Of a stretch of DNA of 64,000 nt, positions 1 to 8,605 are shown in pieces. The stretch comes from Lawsonibacter asaccharolyticus (lineage in GTDB: Bacteria; Bacillota; Clostridia; Oscillospirales; Oscillospiraceae): positions 2,356,001 through 2,420,000 of the forward strand of contig BFBT01000001.1 in assembly GCA_003112755.1 (NCBI GenBank), read 5' to 3'. The notes beneath the pieces were generated by a model. It was not told the origin of the DNA. It was given only the letters and a program-made list of their open reading frames with translations, and ran no database searches. Made by a program: the position numbers and the translations under genes. Each line of letters starts with the position of its first letter. Within the stretch, counting starts at the first letter, position 1.

Positions 1-33
1 GGCCCGGAGAGGAGGAGCAAGGGAGCGCAGTGA

Positions 34-114
34 GGGATGGCCGTCAGGCTGTCCCGAACAGAGCGTACTTTGCTCCGACGACGCGGCACCTCGGGGGCAC
101 CACCTGGTGTCGCG
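34..114 (+). promoter_or_regulatory. Structured leader upstream of thiD (unknown class)
   Basis: Three hairpins can be drawn before thiD: GGGATGGCC/GGCTGTCCC at 34-55, GAGC/GCTC at 61-75, and CGCGGCACC/GGTGTCGCG at 82-114 with one G-U pair. The last faintly resembles a T-box antiterminator core, but no TPP-riboswitch core (CUGAGA ... ACCUGAUCUGG) is visible, although the downstream genes are thiD and thiC. The region may instead belong to an upstream gene cut off by the window edge. The hairpins are seen; any regulatory role is inferred. Confidence 0.3.
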
Positions 115-149
115 GAACAAAACTTCAATGCGGAGAAAGGAGTTTTCTG

Positions 150-983
150 ATGAAAACAGCATTGACGATCGCTGGGAGCGATTCCAGCGGAGGCGCCGGG
201 ATCCAGGCCGACATCAAGACCATGACTGCCAACGGCGTCTACGCCATGAGCGCGGTCACCGCCCTGACGGCCCAGAATACCACCGGCGTCTACGGCATCC
301 TGGAGTCCACCCCGGAATTCCTGGCCAGTCAGCTGGACTGCATTTTTACCGACATCTTCCCCGATGCCGTCAAGACAGGGATGGTGTCCTCTACCGGGCT
401 GATCCAGGTCATCGCGGACAAGCTGAAGCAGTACCAGGCCCGGAACATCGTGGTGGACCCGGTGATGATCGCTACCAGCGGGTCCCGCCTGATTTCGGAG
501 GAAGCGGTGGAGGCGCTGAAGAGCCAGCTGCTCCCCCTGGCCGCCGTCCTCACCCCCAACATCCCAGAGGCGGAGGTCCTGTCGGGCCTCACCATCTCCG
601 GTCCGGAGGACATGGAGCGGGCTGCCCGGGAGATCGGGGAGCGGTACGGCTGCGCTGTGCTGTGCAAGGGCGGGCATGACCTGAACGACGCCAACGACCT
701 GCTGTGGCAGGATGGGAGCTGCAAATGGTTCTGCGGACGCCGGATCCATAACCCCAACACCCACGGGACAGGCTGCACGCTCTCCAGTGCCATCGCCTCC
801 AATCTGGCGAAGGGCTGCGACCTGGAGACGGCGGTGGAGCGGGCGAAGATCTATCTCTCGGGGGCGCTGTCCTCCATGCTTGACCTGGGGGCGGGCAGCG
901 GCCCCCTGGACCACCTCTTTTCCATCCCGGAGCTGGACCTGGACCGCATCCGGTCCCTTCAGTCCCCCGCCGGAGGAAGGTGA
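150..983 (+). CDS. thiD: Hydroxymethylpyrimidine/phosphomethylpyrimidine kinase ThiD
   Basis: This cytosolic kinase phosphorylates HMP and HMP-phosphate to HMP-pyrophosphate, the pyrimidine half of thiamine. The 277-residue product starts MKTALTIAGSDSSGGAGIQA, with the ribokinase-fold substrate and nucleotide motif GGAGIQAD near residue 14. Near residue 205 it has GTGCTLSSA, the catalytic anion-hole GTGC. Length is typical for the family (about 265-280). ATG 150 is chosen over an upstream in-frame start because AGAAAGGAG precedes it and homology begins there. thiC follows 65 bp downstream on the same strand, so both HMP-branch steps are probably co-transcribed. Confidence 0.93.
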   Translation: MKTALTIAGSDSSGGAGIQADIKTMTANGVYAMSAVTALTAQNTTGVYGILESTPEFLASQLDCIFTDIFPDAVKTGMVSSTGLIQVIADKLKQYQARNIVVDPVMIATSGSRLISEEAVEALKSQLLPLAAVLTPNIPEAEVLSGLTISGPEDMERAAREIGERYGCAVLCKGGHDLNDANDLLWQDGSCKWFCGRRIHNPNTHGTGCTLSSAIASNLAKGCDLETAVERAKIYLSGALSSMLDLGAGSGPLDHLFSIPELDLDRIRSLQSPAGGR

Positions 984-1048
984 GGGGCGGTCCGCCTGAT
1001 GACCGAGATCCATGAAATAGGAATCAATAGATAAAGGAGAAGATCTTT

Positions 1049-2356
1049 ATGGAACGCAATTATACCACACAGATGGACGCCGCCCGCCGGGGGATCGTGA
1101 CCCCGGAGCTGGAGACTGTCGCCCGAAAGGAGCACATGTCCGTGGAGGAGCTGATGCCCCTCGTCGCGGCCGGCAAGGTGGCCATCCCTGCTAACCGCCT
1201 GCACAAATGCCTGGACCCGGAGGGTATCGGCTCCATGCTCCGCACCAAGATCAATGTCAACCTGGGAGTCTCCCGGGACTGCAAGGACTACGACGTGGAG
1301 ATGCAGAAGGTGCTCTCTGCGGTGAATATGGGGGCCGAGGCCATCATGGACCTGTCCAGCCATGGCAACACCCAGCCCTTCCGCCAGAAGCTCACTGCCG
1401 AGTGCCCGGTGATGATCGGCACCGTCCCTGTCTATGACAGCGTCATCCACTACCAGCGGGACCTGGCCACCCTCAGTGCCAAGGACTTCATCGATGTGGT
1501 CCGCCTCCATGCCCAGGACGGCGTGGACTTCGTCACCCTCCACTGCGGCATCACCCGTAAGACCATAGATCAGATCCGCAAGCACAAGCGGAAGATGAAC
1601 ATCGTCTCACGGGGCGGTTCCCTTGTGTTCGCATGGATGTGCATGACCGGGGAGGAGAATCCCTTCTATGAGTTCTACGACGAGATCCTGGATATCTGCC
1701 GGGAGTACGATGTGACCATCTCCCTGGGCGACGCCTGCCGCCCCGGCTGCCTGGCTGACGCCACCGATGTATGTCAGATCGAGGAACTGGTCCGCCTGGG
1801 CGAGCTGACCAAACGGGCCTGGGAGAAGGACGTGCAGGTGATGGTGGAGGGGCCCGGCCATGTGCCCATGGACCAGATCGCCGCCAACATGAAGGTGCAG
1901 CAGACCATCTGCATGGGAGCCCCCTTCTATGTGCTGGGCCCCCTGGTCACCGACATCGCCCCTGGCTATGACCACATCACCGCTGCCATCGGCGGGGCCA
2001 TCGCCGCCATGAGCGGCGCTGCTTTCCTGTGCTATGTCACCCCAGCCGAGCACCTGGCGCTTCCCAACCTGGACGATGTGAAGCAGGGCATCATTGCCAG
2101 CAGGATCGCTGCCCACGCCGCCGATATCGCAAAGGGCATCCGGGGCGCCCGGGACATCGACGACAAGATGGGCGACGCCCGCCGGGCCCTGGACTGGGAG
2201 GCCCAGTGGGCTTGTGCCCTGGACCCGGAGACCGCCAAGGCCATCCGGGACGACCGCTCCCCCGAGCATGACGACACCTGCTCCATGTGCGGCAAGTTCT
2301 GTGCCGTGCGCTCCATGAACAAGGCCCTCAGCGGGGAGTATATCGACATCCTCTGA
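1049..2356 (+). CDS. thiC: Phosphomethylpyrimidine synthase ThiC
   Basis: ThiC is a radical-SAM enzyme that rearranges aminoimidazole ribotide to HMP-phosphate. The 435-residue product carries conserved blocks [24 protein letters not shown] and [13 protein letters not shown]. At the C-terminus it has the non-canonical CX2CX4C cluster motif (CSMCGKFC, Cys411/414/419) that ligates the 4Fe-4S cluster. It lacks the long N-terminal extension of proteobacterial ThiC, as is usual in Firmicutes. ATG 1049 follows AAGGAGAAG. It is downstream of thiD, so the operon supplies the pyrimidine branch only; no thiazole genes are in the window. Confidence 0.95.
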   Translation: MERNYTTQMDAARRGIVTPELETVARKEHMSVEELMPLVAAGKVAIPANRLHKCLDPEGIGSMLRTKINVNLGVSRDCKDYDVEMQKVLSAVNMGAEAIMDLSSHGNTQPFRQKLTAECPVMIGTVPVYDSVIHYQRDLATLSAKDFIDVVRLHAQDGVDFVTLHCGITRKTIDQIRKHKRKMNIVSRGGSLVFAWMCMTGEENPFYEFYDEILDICREYDVTISLGDACRPGCLADATDVCQIEELVRLGELTKRAWEKDVQVMVEGPGHVPMDQIAANMKVQQTICMGAPFYVLGPLVTDIAPGYDHITAAIGGAIAAMSGAAFLCYVTPAEHLALPNLDDVKQGIIASRIAAHAADIAKGIRGARDIDDKMGDARRALDWEAQWACALDPETAKAIRDDRSPEHDDTCSMCGKFCAVRSMNKALSGEYIDIL

Positions 2357-2446
2357 TGGATTGTCTCCCATCAGAAAAGGGAGCAGGAGGGAGAGGTGCC
2401 CCCCAGGGTGGGCGCCCATTCCCGGACCAACAGCTGAACAGCGCTG

Positions 2447-2474
2447 AAGACCGCCCTCTCACGAGGGCGGTCTT
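2447..2474 (+). terminator. Strong hairpin after thiC
   Basis: A perfect 12-bp stem (AAGACCGCCCTC / GAGGGCGGTCTT) with a TCAC loop lies about 90 bp after the thiC stop. It is not followed by a T-tract, so intrinsic termination is likely but not certain. Confidence 0.6.
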
Positions 2475-2567
2475 GACAAATACGGGGGGAAATGCCGGAG
2501 ACGGGCCGCTTCGTTGTTTTACCCATTAAAATAATAGGAAAATTTCTGTTTTCAGAAAAAATACAGT

Positions 2568-2596
2568 TAGACATTTGGAGCAGAACGTGCTAGAAT
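2568..2596 (+). promoter_or_regulatory. Sigma-A promoter of sufCB
   Basis: A -35 element TAGACA (one mismatch from TTGACA) at 2568-2573, a 17-bp spacer and a -10 element TAGAAT at 2591-2596 precede sufC, leaving a leader of roughly 115 nt. Confidence 0.6.
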
Positions 2597-2719
2597 AGGG
2601 GCAGATCCTGGCGAGAAGGGGCTGAGCGCCGTTTGAGGAGCGGAGTCCCGGGGCAAACTGATAGAAAGAAAGCGGAGCCCGGTCGGAGCAGGTCCGGGCC
2701 TGTACGTGGGAGGAACCTC

Positions 2720-3448
2720 ATGTTAGAGTTACAAAACATCAGCTATGGCGTGGAGCAGGACGGCGACAGCAAGAACATCCTGCGGGACATCAGCCTGACC
2801 ATCGACGAGCGGTTCGTGGCTATCACAGGGCCCAACGGCGGAGGAAAGTCCACTCTGGCCAAGGTCATTGCGGGCATCCTGACCCCCACTCAGGGGCGCA
2901 TCCTGCTGGACGGGGAGGATATCACCGGGCTGGACATCACCCAGCGGGCCCAGAAGGGGATCAGCTTTGCCTTCCAGCAGCCTGTCCGCTTCAAGGGCCT
3001 GACGGTGAAGGACCTGATCACCCTGGCCTCGGGCAAGCAGATCGGGGTGCCGGAGGCGTGCGGCTATCTGTCCGAGGTGGGGCTGTGTGCCAAGGACTAC
3101 ATCGACCGGGAGGTGGACGCATCTCTGTCCGGCGGAGAGCTCAAGCGTATCGAGATCGCCATGATCATGGCCCGGGGCACCAAGCTGTCTGTCTTTGACG
3201 AGCCGGAGGCGGGCATCGACCTGTGGAGCTTCAGCAATCTGATCCAGGTGTTTGAACATCTGCACGAGAAGATCAACGGCTCTATTATCATCATATCTCA
3301 CCAGGAGCGTATCCTGGACATTGCGGACCGGATCATCGTGCTGGCCGACGGGCGCATCCAGACCCAGGGGACCCGGGATGAGGTGCTGCCCCAGCTGCTG
3401 GGAGAGGTCCCGGGCGTGTGCAGCGCCCTGTCGGAAAAAGTGCGGTAA
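2720..3448 (+). CDS. sufC: Fe-S cluster assembly ATPase SufC (SmsC-like)
   Basis: ABC-type ATPase of the SUF Fe-S cluster assembly scaffold, working in the cytosol with SufB. The 242-residue protein has Walker A GPNGGGKST (37-45), signature LSGGE (about 136-140), Walker B LSVFDEPEAGID and the H-loop histidine in IIISHQE. ATG 2720 is preceded by GGGAGGAACC; a longer in-frame extension to 2633 has no homology and weaker initiation. sufB follows after 15 bp. No sufD, sufS or sufU is adjacent, so this looks like the two-gene minimal system sometimes called SmsCB. Confidence 0.88.
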   Translation: MLELQNISYGVEQDGDSKNILRDISLTIDERFVAITGPNGGGKSTLAKVIAGILTPTQGRILLDGEDITGLDITQRAQKGISFAFQQPVRFKGLTVKDLITLASGKQIGVPEACGYLSEVGLCAKDYIDREVDASLSGGELKRIEIAMIMARGTKLSVFDEPEAGIDLWSFSNLIQVFEHLHEKINGSIIIISHQERILDIADRIIVLADGRIQTQGTRDEVLPQLLGEVPGVCSALSEKVR

Positions 3449-3463
3449 GGAGGGAGCAGAGAG

Positions 3464-4381
3464 ATGGACGCGATCCAGAAAAGCCTGCTGGAGCAGGTGG
3501 CCGGGCTCCACGAGGTGCCCGAGGGGGCCTATAACATCCGGGCAAACGGCAAGGCGGCGGCCCGAAACACTACCGCCAGCATCGACATCGTCTCCAAGGA
3601 GGACAAGGATGGCATCGACATCATCATCAAGCCGGGGACCAAAAACCAGTCGGTCCACATCCCGGTGGTGCTGAGCGAGAGCGGTCTGACGGAGACGGTA
3701 TATAACGATTTCCTGATCGGAGACGACTGCGACGTGACCATCGTGGCCGGCTGCGGCATCCACAACTGCGGGGTGCAGAACTCGGAGCACTCCGGCATCC
3801 ACACCTTCCATGTGGGCAAGCGCTCCAAGGTGCGCTATGTGGAGCGCCACTACGGCGAGGGGGACGGCCGGGGGGAGAATATCATGAACCCCACTACCGT
3901 AGTGGAGATGGACGAGGACAGCTACATGGAGATGGAGACCACCCAGATCAAGGGGGTGGACTCCACTGTGCGCACCACCAACGCCAAGCTGGGGCCCCGC
4001 GCCACCCTCATCATCAGGGAGAAGGTGATGACCCACGGCAGGCAGCTGGCCAAGTCCGACTTCACTGTGGACTTGGACGGAGAGGACTGCCACACCAACG
4101 TGATCTCCCGTTCTGTGGCTAAGGACCAGTCCAGGCAGGTGTTCCTGGCCCGCATCAACGGAAATGCCCGGTGCTACGGCCACTCGGAGTGCGACGCCAT
4201 CATCATGGACCAGGGCGTGGTGGCCGCCATCCCGGAGGTCACCGCCAACTGCGTGGATGCCAGCCTGGTCCACGAGGCCGCCATCGGCAAGATTGCCGGG
4301 GAGCAGCTCATCAAGCTGATGACCCTGGGCCTGACGGAGAAAGAGGCGGAGGAGCAGATCGTCAACGGTTTTCTGAAATAA
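3464..4381 (+). CDS. sufB: SufB/SufD-family scaffold protein (SmsB-like)
   Basis: Scaffold partner of SufC. At 305 residues it is much shorter than E. coli SufB (about 495), matching the compact SufB-like proteins of minimal SUF systems. The parallel beta-helix core occupies roughly residues 60-260. The C-terminal block contains CVDASLVHEAAIGKI, keeping the Cys and His-Glu pair expected at the cluster-building interface with a second SufB-type chain. It is translationally close to sufC (15-bp gap) with GGAGGGAGC as ribosome binding site, and a terminator follows. Assigning it as SmsB rather than truncated SufD is inferred from length and from the absence of a second paralogue. Confidence 0.82.
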   Translation: MDAIQKSLLEQVAGLHEVPEGAYNIRANGKAAARNTTASIDIVSKEDKDGIDIIIKPGTKNQSVHIPVVLSESGLTETVYNDFLIGDDCDVTIVAGCGIHNCGVQNSEHSGIHTFHVGKRSKVRYVERHYGEGDGRGENIMNPTTVVEMDEDSYMEMETTQIKGVDSTVRTTNAKLGPRATLIIREKVMTHGRQLAKSDFTVDLDGEDCHTNVISRSVAKDQSRQVFLARINGNARCYGHSECDAIIMDQGVVAAIPEVTANCVDASLVHEAAIGKIAGEQLIKLMTLGLTEKEAEEQIVNGFLK

Positions 4382-4393
4382 ACGGACCACGGG

Positions 4394-4425
4394 AGAGAGG
4401 ACGGAGACGTCCTCTCTTTCTTTTT
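4394..4425 (+). terminator. Rho-independent terminator after sufB
   Basis: Perfect 10-bp stem AGAGAGGACG / CGTCCTCTCT, GAGA loop, then TTCTTTTT. Confidence 0.88.
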
Positions 4426-4478
4426 CCGCCGGAATGTGGTACAATACCGGAAAAATCCTTTGTAAAGGGGGGCGGGCC

Positions 4479-4982
4479 GTGAGGACCATTTATGTTGACC
4501 TGGGGGAACTGGACCAGTCCGGCGCGCTGGGACTCATCAGCAGTAAGGTGCAGATTCTTCCAGCTGGGGCAGTGATCCGCACGGAGCAGGCCGAGATTCG
4601 GGCGGAGGTGCCCCGGTATCAGGAGATGGCAGAGCGGGCTGGGGTATTCTTTTTCTTTGAGGATGAGGAGCTCCCGGAACTCCCATTCTTCGCGGTCCCC
4701 GGCCTGGAGCTGGCGGCCCGGGACCGGGATGGCAGCTGGTACGGCCGCTCGGAGGCCCTGGGGGAGGGTGTGTACTGCGTCACCCCGGAGGGGACTGCCT
4801 TCCGAGTGTCAGAGGACATGGGCCGGTTTTCCAGCCGCCTGCTGGCGGGGGAGGAGGTCCGGGAGATGTGGGAGCCAGCCCCAGGGCTCAGGGTGTACCC
4901 CTCCAAGGCGGAGGCGGCGGGACAGATCCGGCTGATCCCGCTCTCAGAACTGGCCCCGGAGGCACTGGAAAGGGGAGAATAG
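4479..4982 (+). CDS. Conserved hypothetical protein
   Basis: A 167-residue acidic, soluble protein that I do not recognize. It starts at GTG 4479 behind AAAGGGGGGCGG; a longer frame from 4434 would overlap the TACAAT -10-like element at 4440-4445. There is no signal peptide or membrane segment. It contains an unusual FFFFEDEELPELPFF stretch near the middle. Its stop codon lies 3 bp before the nnr gene, so translation is probably coupled to it. The first residues, VRTIYVDLGELDQSG, suggest a beta strand. No function can be assigned. Confidence 0.65.
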   Translation: MRTIYVDLGELDQSGALGLISSKVQILPAGAVIRTEQAEIRAEVPRYQEMAERAGVFFFFEDEELPELPFFAVPGLELAARDRDGSWYGRSEALGEGVYCVTPEGTAFRVSEDMGRFSSRLLAGEEVREMWEPAPGLRVYPSKAEAAGQIRLIPLSELAPEALERGE

Positions 4983-4985
4983 GCT

Positions 4986-6641
4986 GTGTATCAGATCGCT
5001 GGCGCCGCCCAGATGAAGGAACTGGACCGGCAGGCCATAGAAGAATATGGGGTCTCCTCGCTGGGGTTGATGGAGCGGGCCGCCCGGGCGGTGGCGGAGG
5101 AGGTGCGGGGACTGCTGGAGGGCGGCGGTCCGGACTTCATCGGCGGAGCCGCCTCCGTGGCGGTCCTGGGAGCAGGGGCGGAGACGGAGGAGGACCGGCG
5201 GGAGCTGGAGGCCCTTCAGGCCCTTGCGGAGGAGAAAAATCAGGATCACGCTCCCTGGGTGGGGGTGCTGTGCGGCCCCGGCAACAACGGCGGGGACGGC
5301 GTGGCCGCCGCCCGCATCCTCCGGGGCATGGGCTTTCGGGTCCGAGCCTTCCTGGTGGGAGACCGGAGGAAGATGACGCCGGACGAGCGGGCCATGGAGA
5401 AAAAGCTGGAAGAAGCTGGAGGCGCGCTGGAGGAGTTCCGGCCGGAGGACCGCCGGCAGATGCTGTGGTTGTCTCTGTGCGGCTGCCTGGTGGACGCCCT
5501 GCTCGGGGTGGGGCTCTCCCGCCCTGTGGAGGGGGACGCCCTTCTGGCTGTGCGATTGATGCAGGGAAGGTCCCCGCTGAAGCGGGTGGTGTCCTGTGAC
5601 ATCCCCTCCGGGGTCCACGCCGACACTGGCGCCGTATTGGGTGAGGCCGTCCGCGCGGACCGGACCGTCACGTTCACCTGCGCAAAGCCCGGCCTCTATC
5701 TGGGGGAGGGGGCCTCTTGTGCCGGACTGGTCACAGTAGCGGACATCGGCATCCCCCACAGGCTCATCTTCGGCCCCGGAGCACAGATGCGCTTCCCGGT
5801 GGGGGTGATGGGATATGAGGATGTGGTCCTGCCCCGGAGAAAGCGGGACTCCCACAAGGGGGACTACGGGCGGGTGCTGATCCTGGCAGGGAGCGTGGGC
5901 TATACCGGGGCCCCGGTGCTGGCCGCCTCCGGCGCGGTGCGCGGCGGGGCGGGCCTGGTGTCCCTGGGCGTGCCGGAGGAGATCTGGCCCATCGCGGCGG
6001 TGAAGTGTCTGGAGGCCATGCCCTTCCCCCTGCCGGCGCGGTATGAGGATATCCTGAGGCGGGCGTCGTCCTGCGAAGGGGTGCTCATCGGCCCGGGACT
6101 GGGCCGGGCGCCCCGGACGGAGCGGCTGGTCCGTTCCCTGCTGGAGGACCTGAAGGTGCCGGTGGTGCTGGACGCCGACGGCATAAACGCGCTGGACGGG
6201 CATATAGATAGTCTGGACGGACGAAGGGCTCCCACCATCCTGACCCCCCACGCCGGAGAGTTCGCCCGGCTGACCGGGCGGCCCCTGCCGCTGGAGGACC
6301 CCCTGACGGCGGCCCGGGACTTTGCCCGGGACCACCGGTGTGTGCTGGTGCTGAAGGGGCACCGCACCGTCACCGCTGCCCCGGACGGCCGGGCCTGGAT
6401 CAACACCACGGGCAATCCGGGCATGTCCAAGGGGGGCAGCGGCGACGTGCTGGCCGGACTCATCCTCGCCCTGCTGGGACAGGGGTGGGAGCCGGAGCTG
6501 GCGGCCCGGGACGGCGTATATCTCCACGGGGAGGCCGGGGACCGCTGCGCCGGTAGCCTGGGGGAGTACGGTATGACGCCCGGGGACCTGGTGGAGCGGC
6601 TGCCTGAGACCCTGGAGGCCCACGTCCGGTCCGGATCCTGA
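4986..6641 (+). CDS. nnrD: Bifunctional NAD(P)H-hydrate epimerase / ADP-dependent dehydratase
   Basis: Repairs damaged NAD(P)HX. Residues 1 to about 225 are the YjeF_N epimerase, with CGPGNNGGDG near residue 97. Residues about 245-551 are the ribokinase-like dehydratase, with GDYGRVLILAGS and the catalytic loop GNPGMSKGGSGDVLAG near 478-487. The start is GTG 4986, 3 bp after the previous gene. Compared with typical family members there is an extra, charged segment of about 45 residues (about 41-86) just before CGPGNN. In many Firmicutes this gene sits near alr and the acpS/lipoprotein cluster, which is the arrangement here. Confidence 0.9.
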   Translation: MYQIAGAAQMKELDRQAIEEYGVSSLGLMERAARAVAEEVRGLLEGGGPDFIGGAASVAVLGAGAETEEDRRELEALQALAEEKNQDHAPWVGVLCGPGNNGGDGVAAARILRGMGFRVRAFLVGDRRKMTPDERAMEKKLEEAGGALEEFRPEDRRQMLWLSLCGCLVDALLGVGLSRPVEGDALLAVRLMQGRSPLKRVVSCDIPSGVHADTGAVLGEAVRADRTVTFTCAKPGLYLGEGASCAGLVTVADIGIPHRLIFGPGAQMRFPVGVMGYEDVVLPRRKRDSHKGDYGRVLILAGSVGYTGAPVLAASGAVRGGAGLVSLGVPEEIWPIAAVKCLEAMPFPLPARYEDILRRASSCEGVLIGPGLGRAPRTERLVRSLLEDLKVPVVLDADGINALDGHIDSLDGRRAPTILTPHAGEFARLTGRPLPLEDPLTAARDFARDHRCVLVLKGHRTVTAAPDGRAWINTTGNPGMSKGGSGDVLAGLILALLGQGWEPELAARDGVYLHGEAGDRCAGSLGEYGMTPGDLVERLPETLEAHVRSGS

Positions 6642-6658
6642 ATTTGGAGGTCGGAGCG

Positions 6659-7252
6659 GTGCGGAGATCCCTGCTGATTTGCGTACTGATGATGACCCTC
6701 TCCCTCTCCGCCTGCGGCGGAGGCGGGGGAGGCAGCGAGGCGGAGGAGCTCGCCCTCACCATCCGGGGGGAGTATCTGGCTATGACGTCCTGCGCGGCCC
6801 AGGCCGTGGTGACAGCGGATTATGGCCAGCGGGTCTACCGGTATGAGCTGTCGGCTGCGGTGAACGGGGAGGAAGCCCTCCTCACCCTGACCGCGCCGGA
6901 GACGGTGGCCGGCCTGACGGCCCGGATCGAAGAGGATGAGGGCTGGCTGGAGTACGATGGAGCCATCCTGGAGACCGGAGAGCTGGCTCCCGGCGGACTG
7001 ACCCCCATGGGGGCCATCCCCGCCCTGCTGGAGACCGCTCGGTCCGGCTATCTGGACACCTGTGTCCTGGAGGAGCTGGGGGAAGTCCAGGCCCTGCGGG
7101 TGGTGAGCCGGGACCCGGAGGAGAAACAGGGCAGCGGGACGGAGACCACCCTGTGGTTCGACGCCGCCACCCACGCCCTGGTCCGGGGAGAGATCTCCCA
7201 GGATGGGGTGTGTGTGCTCCAATGCGAATTTTCTCAATTTACCAAGGAATAG
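6659..7252 (+). CDS. Lipoprotein, LolA/sorting-protein-like
   Basis: Starting at GTG 6659 (GGAGG at 6646-6650), the 197-residue product has a short basic N-terminus, a hydrophobic stretch and a lipobox ending LSAC followed by a poly-Gly linker, so it should be a membrane-anchored lipoprotein on the outer leaflet. The remainder is beta-rich with acidic pairs and resembles small LolA-fold sorting or germination lipoproteins, which often sit between nnrD and alr in Clostridia. The fold assignment is inference; the lipoprotein call is directly supported. Confidence 0.78.
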   Translation: MRRSLLICVLMMTLSLSACGGGGGGSEAEELALTIRGEYLAMTSCAAQAVVTADYGQRVYRYELSAAVNGEEALLTLTAPETVAGLTARIEEDEGWLEYDGAILETGELAPGGLTPMGAIPALLETARSGYLDTCVLEELGEVQALRVVSRDPEEKQGSGTETTLWFDAATHALVRGEISQDGVCVLQCEFSQFTKE

Positions 7253-7262
7253 AGGTTTTACC

Positions 7263-8405
7263 ATGACAGAGACCGCGCAAATGAGGACCTGGGCGGAGAT
7301 ATCCCTGGACCGTCTGGCCCATAACTACCAGACTCTGCGGGCCATGCTGGCTCCGGACTGCCGCTTTTTGGGGCTGTGCAAGGCTAACGCCTACGGCCAC
7401 GGGGCCCTCCAGGTGGGGCGGAAGCTGGAGGCGCTGGGGGCCGATATGCTGGCGGTGGCCTGTGTGGATGAGGCGGCGGAGCTGCGCCGCGGCGGCGTGA
7501 CCATCCCCATCCTGTGCCTGGGGCAGACGCCGCCCCAGCTGGCCGAGCTGCTGCTGGAGCATGATGTGACCCAGACTGTCTCCGACCTGGAGACCGGCCG
7601 GGCCCTGGCCCGCGCGGCACAGGCTGCGGGACGGACGCTGAAGATCCACGTGAAGGTGGACACCGGCATGACCCGGCTGGGCTTTCTCTGGCGGGAGGGG
7701 GGTGAGCGGGAGACCGCCGCCGCCATTGCGGCGCTGTGCGCCCTGCCCGGCCTGGAGGCGGAGGGGCTGTTTACCCATTTTGCGGACGCCGACGGGAACG
7801 AGGAGTATACCATGGGGCAGTTCACCCGTTTCCTGGATGCCAGGCAGGCTCTGGAAGCGCTGGGGGTCCGGTTCAAAATTTGCCATTGTGCTGCCAGCGC
7901 GGCCGTGTTAAACTATCCTTGTACTCATATGGATATGGTCCGTCCCGGCATCGCCCTGTACGGCTATTATCCCGCGCCGGGACTGGAGGGACTGGACAGC
8001 TCCGGCCTGCTGCCGGTGATGGCGCTGAAGACTCGGGTGGCCGCCGTGCGGGCCGTTCCTGCGGGCACCTGTGTCAGCTACGGCTGCACTGCCCGGCTGG
8101 AGCGGGACAGCCGCCTGGCCGTGCTGCCGGTGGGCTATGGGGACGGATATCCCCGCCTGCTCTCCAACCGGATGGAGGTGCTGCTGCGGGGCCGGCGCTG
8201 CCCCGTGGTGGGCCGTATCTGCATGGACATGTGCATGGTGGACGTGACAGATGTCCCGGACGCGGTCCCCGGGGACGTGGCGGAGCTCTATGGCCGGGAG
8301 GGTCTGCTGGAGCAGGCCGCCGCGCTGGCGGGCACCATCCCCTATGAGCTGCTGTGCAACGTGAACCCCAGGGTCCCCCGGATCTATACGGGCCGGGGGG
8401 AGTGA
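7263..8405 (+). CDS. alr: Alanine racemase
   Basis: PLP enzyme interconverting L- and D-alanine for peptidoglycan. The 380-residue protein has the PLP-lysine motif CKANAYGHG (Lys40; usually VKANAYGHG), the second catalytic base in SYGCT (Tyr about 272), and the substrate loop RICMDMCMVDVTD. ATG 7263 is chosen because homology starts at MRTWAEISLDRL a few residues later; an upstream in-frame start would overlap the lipoprotein. It lies 10 bp after the lipoprotein gene and upstream of the mazF-type toxin gene, an arrangement shared with the Bacillus alr-ndoAI-ndoA locus apart from the missing antitoxin. Confidence 0.95.
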   Translation: MTETAQMRTWAEISLDRLAHNYQTLRAMLAPDCRFLGLCKANAYGHGALQVGRKLEALGADMLAVACVDEAAELRRGGVTIPILCLGQTPPQLAELLLEHDVTQTVSDLETGRALARAAQAAGRTLKIHVKVDTGMTRLGFLWREGGERETAAAIAALCALPGLEAEGLFTHFADADGNEEYTMGQFTRFLDARQALEALGVRFKICHCAASAAVLNYPCTHMDMVRPGIALYGYYPAPGLEGLDSSGLLPVMALKTRVAAVRAVPAGTCVSYGCTARLERDSRLAVLPVGYGDGYPRLLSNRMEVLLRGRRCPVVGRICMDMCMVDVTDVPDAVPGDVAELYGREGLLEQAAALAGTIPYELLCNVNPRVPRIYTGRGE

Positions 8406-8508
8406 CAGGGACCGATCCCAGCTGCCCCGCATAAGATGGTATGGAGCAGCGGGCCGCCGCCCGCCGCCGGGCAGGGGCTGCGGAGTTTTTTCCCTGCATG
8501 TATAAACC

Positions 8509-8536
8509 TTGCCGCCCCGTGGGAAAATCATAATAC
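8509..8536 (+). promoter_or_regulatory. Possible sigma-A promoter of the mazF gene
   Basis: TTGCCG (8509-8514), 16-bp spacer, TAATAC (8531-8536). The -10 element lies inside the left arm of the long inverted repeat at 8531-8581. Confidence 0.35.
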
Positions 8537-8581
8537 AGCGTTACATAAAGACCGCTGCGGGTCCGCTGTAACGCCGTATTA
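8531..8581 (+). repeat. Long inverted repeat upstream of mazF
   Basis: TAATACAGCGTTAC (8531-8544) pairs with GTAACGCCGTATTA (8568-8581), 13 of 14 positions. A nested GACC/GGTC stem (8550-8563) extends the fold. It ends 24 bp before the toxin start codon and overlaps the candidate -10. It could be an operator or an mRNA hairpin. Confidence 0.75.
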
Positions 8582-8605
8582 TCTTCCGGCGGAGTGTGAA
8601 ATCAC

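Larger units (their letters stand above)
2357..2719. other. Intergenic region between thiC and sufC
   Basis: No credible gene is seen in these 363 bases. They hold the hairpin at 2447-2474 and the suf promoter at 2568-2596. The short open frames here have no ribosome binding site or recognizable motif. Confidence 0.6.

Noticed and set aside
1..149. TPP riboswitch before thiD
   Set aside because: The conserved CUGAGA and ACCUGAUCUGG-type core sequences are not present.
2729..4489. 586-codon minus-strand frame opposite sufCB
   Set aside because: Shadow frame, Leu/His/Val/Asp-rich, no start signals; it also crosses the sufB terminator.
4944..6623. 559-codon minus-strand frame opposite the NAD(P)H-hydrate repair gene
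   Set aside because: Antisense codon-bias shadow with repetitive Pro/Gln/Gly text; the plus strand encodes an intact conserved enzyme.
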